A DNA stretch of 64,000 nt from Candidatus Saccharicenans subterraneus (lineage in GTDB: Bacteria > Acidobacteriota > Aminicenantia > Aminicenantales > Saccharicenantaceae), in NCBI GenBank assembly GCA_003426165.1, contig QUAH01000011.1, forward strand, positions 52,619-116,618, in the 5' to 3' direction. Made by a program: the position numbers and the translations under genes. Below, piece after piece: positions 33,472 to 41,738 of this stretch. Each line of letters starts with the position of its first letter. Position 1 is the stretch's first letter. The notes below the pieces were generated by a model. It was not told the origin of the DNA, ran no database searches, and was given only the letters and a program-made list of their open reading frames with translations.

Positions 33472-35631
33472 ATGAGAAAGTCATATTTTACTTTTGGAAT
33501 TTTAATCTTTCTGTTGCTCCTGGTTGCACCTCAGGACCATTCATTACAGGCCCAGACAGAGGATCTCAGCCAGAAAGTTGCCGGACACTGGGAAGGGGCC
33601 ATTGAGCTTCCCGGGATGAAACTCGAAGTCCTGGTCGATTTCAAGCTGACCGCGGAAAAGAATCTGGAAGGAGTTATTTCTATACCCGTCCAGAAAGCCA
33701 AGGACCTGCCGCTTGAGAATATCAAGGCCGAAGCTGGCGAAATCAGTTTTGCCATTGCCGGCGTCCCCGGTAATCCGGTTTTCAAGGGAAAACTTGACGA
33801 AAGCGGGCAGAAAATGACCGGCACCTTCAGCCAGTCCGGCCAGAATTTTCCTTTCACCCTGAACAAGGGAGAAAACCCTGTGGCCAAGGCCAGGAAAGCC
33901 CTGGAAGGAATAGATGAGGTCATCAACAAGGCTCTCACCGATCTGAAAGTCCCCGGCCTGGCCCTGGCGGTGATTAAAGATAAGGAAATAATCCTCCTCA
34001 AGGGCTACGGACTGCGCGATGTCGAGAACAAGCTGCCGATGACCCCGGATACCCTTCTGGCCATTGGCTCGGCCAGCAAGGCCTTTACCACCTTTGCCCT
34101 GGCCAGGCTATCTGATGAAGGCAAGATGAGCTGGGACAAGCCGGTGCGGACTTACATTCCCTGGTTTAAGCTATCGGACCCGCTGATAACCGAAAGAATC
34201 ACCCCGCGCGACCTGGTCACCCACCGTTCCGGGCTGCCCCGCCACGACCTCCTCTGGTACAACAATTACCAGGCCAGCCGGGAAGAACTGGTCAGGCGCC
34301 TGGCCCATGTTCAGTTCACGGCTGACCTGCGTGAAAAATTTCAGTACAACAACCTGATGTTCCTGACCGCCGGCTACCTGCTCGAGGTTCTGACCGGCAA
34401 GACCTGGGAAGAAGCAATAAAAGAGCTGGTGTTCACTCCGCTGCAGATGAAGAGGTCAAATTTTTCGGTGCTGGATTCCCAGAAGGACCAGGATTTTGCC
34501 CAGCCCTATGCCTATCGCGATGAAAAAATTGTTAAGATCCCATTTCGTATCATAACCAACATGGGCCCGGCCGGCTCCATCAACTCCAGCGTGCGGGAGA
34601 TGAGCAACTGGGTGATGGTTCACCTAAACGACGGGAAATTCGGCGAAACACAGCTCCTCAACCGGGCCACGGTGGAAGACCTGCATCTTCCCTACACTCC
34701 CATTGCTCAAACACCGACCACCACCCACCTGAGCACTGCCAGCTATGCCCTGGGCTGGTTTGTCGACCATTACCGCGGCCACCAGCGAATCCATCATGGC
34801 GGAAACATAGATGGCTTTTCGGCGCTGGTGAGCATGCTGCCCAAAGACGGTTTTGGTTTCGTGGTCCTGACCAACAGGAACGGGACTCCCCTGCCCGAGC
34901 TCCTGGTCCGAACCCTCACCGATAAGCTTCTCGGGCTGGAACCCGTTGACTGGATCGGCGAAGCCGCCCGTAACCAGGCCAAGTCAGAGGAAGTGGGAAA
35001 ACAGGCCGAGCAGAAAGCCCAGACCCGAAGGGTCAAGGGCACGAAACCTGCCCACGCCCTGGAGGAATATGCCGGGACCTATTTCCACCCGGGATACGGT
35101 GAGCTAAAGGTTGTCCTGAAGGATAAAAAGCTGTATTTCACCTATAACGGCATCACCACTCCGCTCGAGCACTGGCATTACGAAACCTTCAACGGCCTGC
35201 GCGGCGACGACCCGACTTTCGAAGACATGAAGCTGACCTTTGAAACCGATGTTAACGGCCTGGTGGCCTCGGTGTCTGGGGCTTTTGAACCGACGGCCGA
35301 CCCCATCATTTTCAGGAAGAAACCGGATGAAAAATTTTACGATGCGGCCTTCCTCAAGAAGTTCGTGGGCAAGTACACCCTGCTGGAGCAGGTGTTCTCG
35401 GTTGACCTGAAGGCCAACACCCTGACCCTGACCATCCCCGGCCAGCCGGTCTACGAGCTACTTCCTGTCCCCGGAGATGAATTCACATTAAGAGGAATCC
35501 CCATCGTTCGAATCAGGTTTATCGTCGACCAGAAAGGCGAGGTGACTTCCATGGAAATTTCCCAGCCGGGCGGCGTCTTCGAATACAAGCGCCTTGCAGA
35601 AGGCCCGGAGAAAAAGCCCGAAAGGAAATAA
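33472..35631 (+). CDS. Serine hydrolase of the beta-lactamase/penicillin-binding family with extra N- and C-domains
   Basis: This 719-residue exported protein has a signal peptide (about 1-27). A beta-rich N-domain covers about 30-140. The class C beta-lactamase-like domain (about 145-490) holds the three motifs SASK (Ser200-Lys203), YNN (Tyr292) and HHGG (441-444). A C-terminal region of about 500-719 includes a DUF3471-like segment (HALEEYAGTYFHPGYGELKV) and a second beta domain. Proteins of this make-up are usually peptidases or esterases rather than antibiotic-resistance enzymes. AGGAGG precedes the ATG. It is a single gene upstream of the foreign-looking islet. Confidence 0.85.
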   Translation: MRKSYFTFGILIFLLLLVAPQDHSLQAQTEDLSQKVAGHWEGAIELPGMKLEVLVDFKLTAEKNLEGVISIPVQKAKDLPLENIKAEAGEISFAIAGVPGNPVFKGKLDESGQKMTGTFSQSGQNFPFTLNKGENPVAKARKALEGIDEVINKALTDLKVPGLALAVIKDKEIILLKGYGLRDVENKLPMTPDTLLAIGSASKAFTTFALARLSDEGKMSWDKPVRTYIPWFKLSDPLITERITPRDLVTHRSGLPRHDLLWYNNYQASREELVRRLAHVQFTADLREKFQYNNLMFLTAGYLLEVLTGKTWEEAIKELVFTPLQMKRSNFSVLDSQKDQDFAQPYAYRDEKIVKIPFRIITNMGPAGSINSSVREMSNWVMVHLNDGKFGETQLLNRATVEDLHLPYTPIAQTPTTTHLSTASYALGWFVDHYRGHQRIHHGGNIDGFSALVSMLPKDGFGFVVLTNRNGTPLPELLVRTLTDKLLGLEPVDWIGEAARNQAKSEEVGKQAEQKAQTRRVKGTKPAHALEEYAGTYFHPGYGELKVVLKDKKLYFTYNGITTPLEHWHYETFNGLRGDDPTFEDMKLTFETDVNGLVASVSGAFEPTADPIIFRKKPDEKFYDAAFLKKFVGKYTLLEQVFSVDLKANTLTLTIPGQPVYELLPVPGDEFTLRGIPIVRIRFIVDQKGEVTSMEISQPGGVFEYKRLAEGPEKKPERK

Positions 35632-35705
35632 CCAGCAGGTTCCAGTTTTTTAAACGAATTACACCCTGCTAACCTATTGTTTTTGGGGTATTTAGGCTAT
35701 TGATA

Positions 35706-35806
35706 TTGACATGTCCAGCACCTTGTGTTAATTTATAGATGCTGGTTAACTTTGGTTAAATTATAGATAACTTTTAACGTATATTAATTAAAAGCCAGGA
35801 GTGCCC
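35706..35806 (+). promoter_or_regulatory. Toxin-antitoxin promoter with direct-repeat operator
   Basis: A perfect TTGACA (35706-35711) and TAATTT (35729-35734) are 17 bases apart. Two near-identical 14-mers, GTTAATTTATAGAT (35727-35740) and GTTAAATTATAGAT (35755-35768), 28 bases apart, cover the -10 box and the transcription start. This is where an autorepressing antitoxin would bind. AGGA at 35797-35800 is the ribosome site for the ATG at 35807. Confidence 0.5.
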
Positions 35807-36067
35807 ATGACCGAAAATAACGAATATATTACCGTTCCCCAGTTGGCCCGACTGCTCGGAATGAGTAGAGTTGCCGTCTTTAAAAAGGTGAAGGCTGGTG
35901 AAATCAAGGCCGTCAGGATCGGCCGTAACTATGCCATAAATATGAAAGAAGCTTCATATATCCTCGGGAAAGAATTATCCAAAGAGTCTAAACAAGAGAT
36001 TGAAAATGCCGTAGCCACCACTGTTGCTGAATATTCTGAAGTGCTGCGGCTTCTGGCAAAACAATGA
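35807..36067 (+). CDS. Antitoxin with excisionase-like helix-turn-helix
   Basis: I choose ATG 35807 over GTG 35801 because AGGA lies six bases upstream of it. The 86-residue protein has an N-terminal MerR/excisionase-type HTH (ITVPQLARLLGMSRVAVFKKV and a wing AVRIGRNYAINM). The C-terminal helix (about 45-86) is the likely toxin-neutralising part. Its stop overlaps the start of the Doc-like toxin by four bases (ATGA), the classic antitoxin-first order. It should repress its own promoter through the direct repeats upstream. The codon usage and AT content differ from neighbouring genes, suggesting acquisition by transfer. Confidence 0.82.
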   Translation: MTENNEYITVPQLARLLGMSRVAVFKKVKAGEIKAVRIGRNYAINMKEASYILGKELSKESKQEIENAVATTVAEYSEVLRLLAKQ

Positions 36068-36483
36068 TCAAGCCTATCAGTCTGGCTGAAGTCGAATATA
36101 TTGCTTTCAGATTGGCCAGAGAAATGCTGGCCTTCGATGAGCCAAAACCAGACTTTTCCACGCGCTTTCCAAATGTCCTGGAGAGCTGCCTGGCCGTTCC
36201 CTTTCAGACCTTTTCGAAAAAGGTCCTTTATTCAGGATTAATTGCCAAGGCCAGCATACTCTTTTATTTAATGGTCAAGAATCACCCTTTTCAGAACGGA
36301 AACAAAAGAATTGCTTTAACAACTCTCTTGTATTTCCTATACAAGAATAAAAAATGGCTGAAGGTGGAACAACAGGATCTTTATAATTTCATAATCTGGG
36401 TGGCTCAAAGCCCGGCCCAAGTCAAGCAGGAAACGGTTCGAGGCATTGAGAAATTTCTAAAAGCATACATAAAAGATCTTTAA
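36064..36483 (+). CDS. Doc-type (Fic fold) toxin
   Basis: This 139-residue protein carries HPFQNGNKR (about residues 76-84), the HxFx(D/N)xNKR loop of the Doc family. Doc proteins phosphorylate elongation factor Tu and stop translation; the NKR ending (instead of the NGR of AMP-transferring Fic proteins) favours this kinase-type activity. The N-terminal region includes the conserved Glu-rich start (SLAEVEYIAFRLARE) and the helix ILFYLMVKNHPF. It is translationally coupled to the upstream HTH antitoxin. Length is normal for Doc. Activity is not proved. Confidence 0.87.
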   Translation: MIKPISLAEVEYIAFRLAREMLAFDEPKPDFSTRFPNVLESCLAVPFQTFSKKVLYSGLIAKASILFYLMVKNHPFQNGNKRIALTTLLYFLYKNKKWLKVEQQDLYNFIIWVAQSPAQVKQETVRGIEKFLKAYIKDL

Positions 36484-36581
36484 TATCATCTGATTCATAA
36501 TATACAATAAAATATAAAATGCCTACTTAGAGTCTTTTAAAAAGCAACATAAACACCCTCACAGCCAAGGCCTAAGAGCAC

Positions 36582-36621
36582 TTGAATCTCGTAACCTGCT
36601 TATTTATAATGGGTTACGAGA
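36582..36621 (+). promoter_or_regulatory. Near-consensus promoter inside a perfect inverted repeat, AbiJ-like gene
   Basis: TTGAAT (36582-36587) and TATAAT (36605-36610) are exactly 17 bases apart. Two arms of a perfect 10-bp inverted repeat, TCTCGTAACC (36587-36596) and GGTTACGAGA (36612-36621), surround the -10 box. The second arm ends on the first base of the ATG at 36621. Transcription is expected to begin near 36617, leaving a leader of only a few bases. The repeat looks like an operator; it could also fold as a hairpin only in read-through RNA. Confidence 0.6.
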
Positions 36622-37511
36622 TGCCGACATTCTCTAATAGGAACAGGGCCCTGTCAAACGAATTAATATTTGATGATGCTCCGCTTAAATTGCGTATTGG
36701 GATTTGCAACATAATCAATCAATACATACTGTACTTGGGAGATTATAAAAATATATACAATTTAATCACTCTCCATTTCCAAATAGAGAGGAAAGATAAC
36801 ATTAATTTTAAAGATGCTGCGGAATACTTTATCAAAAATGCTTTAAGTTGGAATCAGGTATATGACCTCATAGAATTAATCTATGATAATTTATCATATA
36901 AAGAGTGGTCACATATTAACGGTTGGATCGAATTACCTGAGGAAACCAGGAAGCTCAGATACAATTTTACAATCGATGTTAATAATCAGTTCAAAAGTTG
37001 TTGCATTGGGTGGATTCTAAGAAAGGGAAGAATCGAGTTTGGAGGTTCAGAACTATTAAATGAAGAGCTAATAAAAAAAGCAAAACTTCTACTATCGAAT
37101 AAATCATTCGAAAATCCTAATTCTCAATTTAATAAAGCGTTAGAATTACTAAGCAGAAGGCCAAACCCTGATATTGAAAACTCCATAAAAGATGCCATCA
37201 GTGCTGTTGAAGGAATATTAAAGATACTCTTAGGAGGGAAACCAAAAATTAAATTTGGAGATGGAATCAAAAAGTTGGTCAACGAAGGGAAAATAAAGAA
37301 ACCTTTGGATGAAATATTTCATGCTCTTTTTGGATTTGCGAGCAATGCCCCCGGGGTAAGACACGGACAGCCAGATAGACCGGTAACTTCTCTTCCTGAA
37401 GCTTTCTTCTTTATTTACACATGTGCGGCGTGCATCATTTATCTGTGTGAACTATTTGGATATAAACCAGCAGAAAACTTAGAAGAATCGAAGGAAGATA
37501 TTCCTTTTTGA
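36621..37511 (+). CDS. AbiJ-like abortive-infection protein with HEPN-type C-domain
   Basis: The 296-residue protein is very AT-rich compared with its neighbours. The N-terminus (FSNRN, then LIFDDAPLKLRIGI) resembles AbiJ N-terminal domain 4. The C-terminal part (about 190-270) resembles the HEPN domain of AbiJ proteins: DAISAVEGILKILLG, then a Leu/Lys helix and APGVRHG with Arg247-His248. HEPN domains are often RNases, and AbiJ acts in phage abortive infection. Start choice: upstream TTG (36582) is the -35 box itself and ATG 36609 lies in the -10 box, so 36621 is the first start that can be in the mRNA. No Shine-Dalgarno is seen. It follows the Doc pair by about 140 bases. Family assignment is from remembered patterns and needs a profile search. 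Confidence 0.68.
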   Translation: MPTFSNRNRALSNELIFDDAPLKLRIGICNIINQYILYLGDYKNIYNLITLHFQIERKDNINFKDAAEYFIKNALSWNQVYDLIELIYDNLSYKEWSHINGWIELPEETRKLRYNFTIDVNNQFKSCCIGWILRKGRIEFGGSELLNEELIKKAKLLLSNKSFENPNSQFNKALELLSRRPNPDIENSIKDAISAVEGILKILLGGKPKIKFGDGIKKLVNEGKIKKPLDEIFHALFGFASNAPGVRHGQPDRPVTSLPEAFFFIYTCAACIIYLCELFGYKPAENLEESKEDIPF

Positions 37512-37550
37512 TTAAGAATTGTTCTGAAAAATTATTTTATTCTCAGATAG

Positions 37551-40067
37551 CTACGTGGCAGATTTGATGAGGGCTACTACATCTCCCGGAGTGGTGGCCT
37601 GGCGGAGGGAGTCGCGGAATTCTTCGTGGATGAGCCTACGGGAGAGCTTCGGCAGGAGCTGAAGCTTCGGGCGGACCTTTTCTCCCGAAGGAATGGCCAG
37701 GCAGATGACTAAATCAACCGGCTGGCCTTCCTTGGACTGCCAGTCAACTGGCTTTCTGAGCCGCATCAATCCGATGCTCGGGGTCCTGACCGTCCCGGAC
37801 TGGCAGTGCGGAATGGCCAGCCCGAAGCCAATTTCCGTGGCCACATCCTGCTCGCGTTTCCAGAGAGCCTGTTCAAAAACTGCCCGGTTTCCCACCCGGC
37901 CAGCTCGCTCAAAGGTTATGGCCAGCTCTTGCAATATTTCAGCCTTTGAGCCGCAATCGGATTCCAGGATTACCAGGTCCGGCGTGATCAATTCGGGAGA
38001 AAATTGCCGCTGGTAGTAATCCTCGAGCAATTTCTCGTTTTCCTCGGCGGTTGAAGCCTCAAGCGTCTGGGCCACCAGCTCCTGGCAATCCCCCACCCGC
38101 AGGTGATTCAAAACTGCCTTGACCTCAGGAATGAACCCGGAACTCATGCTCAGCTCGTCAAAGCCCAGGCCCACAAAAACCGGCGTCAGCCTGGAATCGC
38201 CGGCCAGCTCGCCGCACAACCCGACCCATTTCCCGTTTTCATGGGCCCTGTCGATGGCAATCTTAAGCAACCTCAGGAGTGCCGGGTTGAGTGGCTGGTT
38301 GAAATACTTGACCAGCGGATTGCCGCGGTCAGCCGCAAAAAAGTACTGCACCAGGTCGTTGGACCCAACGCTGAAGAAATCCACCTCCGGCGCAAATTTA
38401 TCGGCCAGCATGGCCACGGAAGGGATCTCCAGCATGATCCCGGTTTCAATTTCGGGGCTGAAGGCTAACCCTTCCCGCTCTAATTCCTGCTCGAATATTT
38501 TGACCTGATCTTTTAACCAGCGGACTTCTTCCACCAGGGCCACCATCGGGAACATCAGCCGCAGCTTCCCGTACCCGGCAGCCCGCAGAATGGCCCGCAC
38601 CTGGCTCCTGAACAATTCATAATATTCGCGGTAAATCCTTATCCCGCGGTATCCAAGAAACGGATTGGGTTCCTGGGGTAACTTCACACAGGGAATCGGC
38701 TTATCCCCTCCAATATCAAAAGTCCGGATGATGACCGGCCGGCCCCCGGCCTCTTCGGCCACCCGCTTATAGAGGAGGAATTGCTCTTCCTCCGATGGCA
38801 AGGCCGGTTTCCCATAGAGCAGAAGCTCCGTCCGGAATATTCCGACCGCTTCAGCCCCATCTTCCCAGGCCTTCTGTAATTCTTCCGGATGGCCGATATT
38901 GGCCGCTACTTCAATTCTCTTGCCGTCGGCGGTAACTCCCGGGAGAGCTGCTTTTTCCTTGCGGATTTTTTTGAGGGTGACTTCTGCTTCCCTCTCCCTT
39001 TCATAATACTTTCTTACTTCCTCGCCGGGAGAAATAATCACGACTCCCCTGTTTCCATCAACCACCACCTCTTCTCCGCTACCGAGCAGCCGACAGGCTT
39101 CAGCCACCCCGGTAACCGCAGGAAGCCCGCGTCCCCTGGCCATGATCAAGGTATGGGATGTCTGGCCGGCTTTCTCCAGAACAAGTCCGAGAATCTGGCC
39201 TGGTTGAAAGCCGAGAAATTCCGACGGCAGCAGGTCTTCAGCCACGAGAACAGACGGCTCCGTTACCTCGAGCCCCTTCTTGGCATCCAGCGCGCAACCC
39301 AGCTTTTCCAGAAGTCGCCGGGCCACGTCATTCAGGTCAGCCACCCGTTCTCTGATATATTGCGTCTTGCTCCGCAAGAGCTCCTCGCTGAAATCCGATA
39401 CTGCTCTTACCAGAGCCGCTGCCGCAGATAATTTTTCCCTTTCGATTAACTCTTCCACGCGCCTTAAAAGCCCCGGGTCTGAAGCCAGCGACTGGTGGGC
39501 TTTTAAAATACTTTTTTCCACCCCGCTTTTTTCGGCTAATTCTTTTTCTATTTCTTCTCGCAGTGAACCCAGAGCTTGCCGGAAAACTTCAATTTCTTTC
39601 TCAGGGTTATCTGCCTGTTTGCCCATTAATTCTTTGAGCTCAGACAGACCCGGCTGCTTCTTCAACACCACCGCCTTGCCCCAGGCAACTCCCTGAGAGG
39701 CCGGCTGGCCGACCAAAAACATTTCCTGGCAGCCATGGAGTACCCCTGGAATGATGGCTGCAGCCGCCGGTTCAACTTTAAGGGCCTGTTCTTCTTTTAA
39801 TGGCAGTTCCTTCAATAAAAAAGATTCCAGCTCGGCAGCAAACTTTTTCTCGCCTGTCCCGCTCACCAGCACCCGGCAGATGTCCCCCTTCTGGGTATCC
39901 GTGGTCAGCAGCGAGATGGCGCTCTTGGCGTCGGCCTTCTTTTGAGTTCTCTGGTTTTCCCAGATTATTTCGCCCTTATAGTCCTGGCATTTTTCCTGGA
40001 TAAAGCTGGCCGGGCGGGCGTGAAGCCCCAGGGGCAGGGGAAATTCAAGCCTGAATTCAGCCGCCAA
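37551..40067 (-). CDS. Fused PTS protein HPr-EI-IIA (fructose/nitrogen type), FryA-like
   Basis: This 838-residue cytoplasmic protein has three modules. HPr is at about 1-90 with LGLHARPAS (His16). Enzyme I is at about 115-690 with GQTSHTLIMAR (His305), the PEP-binding barrel FDIGGDKPIPC and GSNDLVQYFFAADR. EIIA of the fructose/Ntr class is at about 695-838 with GLAIPH (His near 753). The protein would pass phosphate from PEP through all three sites to IIB. The order HPr-EI-IIA matches E. coli FryA/PtsA-type proteins rather than FruB. Its start overlaps the IIB gene by 11 bases. Together with IIC it forms a complete PTS for a fructose-like sugar. Confidence 0.92.
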   Translation of the reverse strand: MAAEFRLEFPLPLGLHARPASFIQEKCQDYKGEIIWENQRTQKKADAKSAISLLTTDTQKGDICRVLVSGTGEKKFAAELESFLLKELPLKEEQALKVEPAAAAIIPGVLHGCQEMFLVGQPASQGVAWGKAVVLKKQPGLSELKELMGKQADNPEKEIEVFRQALGSLREEIEKELAEKSGVEKSILKAHQSLASDPGLLRRVEELIEREKLSAAAALVRAVSDFSEELLRSKTQYIRERVADLNDVARRLLEKLGCALDAKKGLEVTEPSVLVAEDLLPSEFLGFQPGQILGLVLEKAGQTSHTLIMARGRGLPAVTGVAEACRLLGSGEEVVVDGNRGVVIISPGEEVRKYYEREREAEVTLKKIRKEKAALPGVTADGKRIEVAANIGHPEELQKAWEDGAEAVGIFRTELLLYGKPALPSEEEQFLLYKRVAEEAGGRPVIIRTFDIGGDKPIPCVKLPQEPNPFLGYRGIRIYREYYELFRSQVRAILRAAGYGKLRLMFPMVALVEEVRWLKDQVKIFEQELEREGLAFSPEIETGIMLEIPSVAMLADKFAPEVDFFSVGSNDLVQYFFAADRGNPLVKYFNQPLNPALLRLLKIAIDRAHENGKWVGLCGELAGDSRLTPVFVGLGFDELSMSSGFIPEVKAVLNHLRVGDCQELVAQTLEASTAEENEKLLEDYYQRQFSPELITPDLVILESDCGSKAEILQELAITFERAGRVGNRAVFEQALWKREQDVATEIGFGLAIPHCQSGTVRTPSIGLMRLRKPVDWQSKEGQPVDLVICLAIPSGEKVRPKLQLLPKLSRRLIHEEFRDSLRQATTPGDVVALIKSAT

Positions 40068-40368
40068 TTTCTTCCTTCACCTTATTTAATATGGCCTCGG
40101 CATTCTTGATGGCTTCCTGGACCGAAAATTCGAATATTTTTTTGCCTTCAAACCTCTCAGGTTTCTGCACGGTTATGCCCACGGCAAAAATGACCGCGGC
40201 CGCTTCGTTTATTTCATCCTGTTCCAGCTCGTTTTCTATACCCATGGCTCCCTGGGTTTCCACCTTTATGGAAAAGCCCATCTTTTTGGCCACGCGCTCG
40301 AGCTGCTCGGCCGCCATGTAGGTATGGGCAATCCCGGTGGGACAGGCAGTTACTGCTACCAGCTTCAT
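40057..40368 (-). CDS. PTS fructose-type IIB component
   Basis: This 103-residue protein has the phosphorylation-site loop TACPTGIAHTYMAA with Cys9. It accepts phosphate from the IIA domain of the downstream fused protein and gives it to sugar bound by IIC. GGAGG precedes the ATG. It overlaps the HPr-EI-IIA gene by 11 bases and follows IIC by 108 bases. Length is normal for a separate IIB of the fructose family. Confidence 0.93.
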   Translation of the reverse strand: MKLVAVTACPTGIAHTYMAAEQLERVAKKMGFSIKVETQGAMGIENELEQDEINEAAAVIFAVGITVQKPERFEGKKIFEFSVQEAIKNAEAILNKVKEEIGG

Positions 40369-40476
40369 CTTAACCTCCGTTTCGGAGCGATTATCATTCT
40401 ATTCTAATCGCGTCAGCACATATTTTATCACTTCCCGGCAGGTTGAAAATACGAAAGTTAACTTTTCCTAAGGCCG

Positions 40477-41508
40477 TCAGGCCGTGGCGGCTTCGGCCTT
40501 CTTCTTGATCCGGGCCCGCAGGAAAGTCATAATGCCCGCGACCACAAAGGTGCCAACCAGGATGGCCACAATATACATAAAGCGGTTATCAACCACAGGC
40601 AGCACAATTGGACCGCCGTGAGGGGCATGGTCGCCGACTTTTCCCAGCATGGCAATCACCGAGCCAACACTCGACCCGGCCATGATTACCGGAATAACCC
40701 TGAGCGGGTCGGCCGCGGCAAAAGGTATGGCCCCTTCGGTAATTCCTATCGCTCCCATACCCAGCGCCGCCAGGCCGGCTTCCCTCTCCTGCTCCGTCCA
40801 GAGCTTCCTGTTAATGAGAGTGGCCAGCCCCAGCCCGAGGGGCGGAATGCAGATGGCCGCGGCGCAGGCTCCCATGATGTAATAATTACCCTGCTGGATC
40901 ATGGCCGCCCCGAAGAAGAAGGCCACCTTGTTGACCGGGCCGCCCATATCAAAGGCAATCATCGAGCCGAGAATTATGGCCAGGATGACCTTATTGCCGG
41001 TACCCATAACTTCCAGCCATTTGGTGATGCTCAGCATCAGGTCGTGGATGGGGGCCCCGATTATCCTGTACATGATAAAGCCAATTATCAGGGAGGACAC
41101 GACCGGGTAGATGAGTATGGGCATGACCGGCTTGATATAAACCGGCACCTTGATTTTCTTCAGGTAAAAAACCAGGAATCCAGCCAGCAACCCGGAAATG
41201 AGCCCGCCCAGGAAACCGGCTCCCACCTGGTTGGCGATGTAGCCACCGACAAATCCGGGGACCAGCCCGGGGCGGTCAGCGATGCCAAAAGCAATGTATC
41301 CGGAAAGGACCGGGATCAGCAGCGAAAAAGCCACTGTTCCAATGTCGTTTATCAGCTTTAAGAATGGAGCCCGGCTGAAGTCCGGCCCCTGAGAAGTCAT
41401 AGGGGCAAAAGCAATGGAAATGGCGATGAGAATGCCACCCGAAGCCACGAAAGGAATGGCATAAGAGACACCCGACAGCAGATATTGCTTGAACTTACTG
41501 ACCTTCAT
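40477..41508 (-). CDS. PTS fructose-type IIC permease
   Basis: The start is set at ATG 41508 because GGAAGGA stands before it and because the longer candidate at 41538 lies inside the -10 promoter box. The ~343-residue integral membrane protein has about 9-10 hydrophobic segments. SGVSYAIPFVASGG near the N-terminus, GFVGGYIANQ, FDMGGPVNKVAFFFGAAMI and ITEGAIPFAAADPLRVIP are typical of the fructose/mannitol IIC family. It brings in the sugar while phosphorylating it with IIB. No 1-phosphofructokinase gene is adjacent. Confidence 0.92.
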   Translation of the reverse strand: MKVSKFKQYLLSGVSYAIPFVASGGILIAISIAFAPMTSQGPDFSRAPFLKLINDIGTVAFSLLIPVLSGYIAFGIADRPGLVPGFVGGYIANQVGAGFLGGLISGLLAGFLVFYLKKIKVPVYIKPVMPILIYPVVSSLIIGFIMYRIIGAPIHDLMLSITKWLEVMGTGNKVILAIILGSMIAFDMGGPVNKVAFFFGAAMIQQGNYYIMGACAAAICIPPLGLGLATLINRKLWTEQEREAGLAALGMGAIGITEGAIPFAAADPLRVIPVIMAGSSVGSVIAMLGKVGDHAPHGGPIVLPVVDNRFMYIVAILVGTFVVAGIMTFLRARIKKKAEAATA

Positions 41509-41537
41509 GGCATCCTTCCCAGAACCAATTTTTGACA

Positions 41538-41566
41538 ATTATAAAAGATGAAGGATTTATTTACAA
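41538..41566 (-). promoter_or_regulatory. Promoter of the PTS operon
   Basis: On the minus strand TTGTAA (41561-41566) and a perfect TATAAT (41538-41543) are 17 bases apart. Transcription should start near 41531, 23 bases upstream of the IIC ATG. Confidence 0.65.
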
Positions 41567-41738
41567 TCAGGCAGAAAAAAGAGACCCATTACTCTGCTTT
41601 TATAGGAATATCTTAGATCTCTCTGACCTACGCCCGGGTTCCATTTCTACAGCTTAAAGATTTGGATGGTGACAAAGCACATATGTCTCAGTCCGAACCC
41701 GGTTCTTCAAGATTTTTGGTTTATGTTCTATAAACTTT

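Noticed and set aside
33472..35631. Antibiotic-resistance beta-lactamase
   Set aside because: The SxxK, YxN and HxG motifs fit the wider serine hydrolase family; large extra domains and context do not support a resistance role.
36582..36620. TTG/ATG starts at 36582 and 36609 for the AbiJ-like gene
   Set aside because: These bases form the -35 and -10 promoter boxes, so they would not be in the mRNA from this promoter.
41509..41538. Longer N-terminus for the PTS IIC protein starting at 41538
   Set aside because: The codon overlaps a perfect TATAAT, and a better ribosome site precedes ATG 41508.
41575..41605. Short stem plus T-run between LamG protein A and the PTS operon as terminator
   Set aside because: Only a 4-bp stem precedes the T-run; too weak to call.
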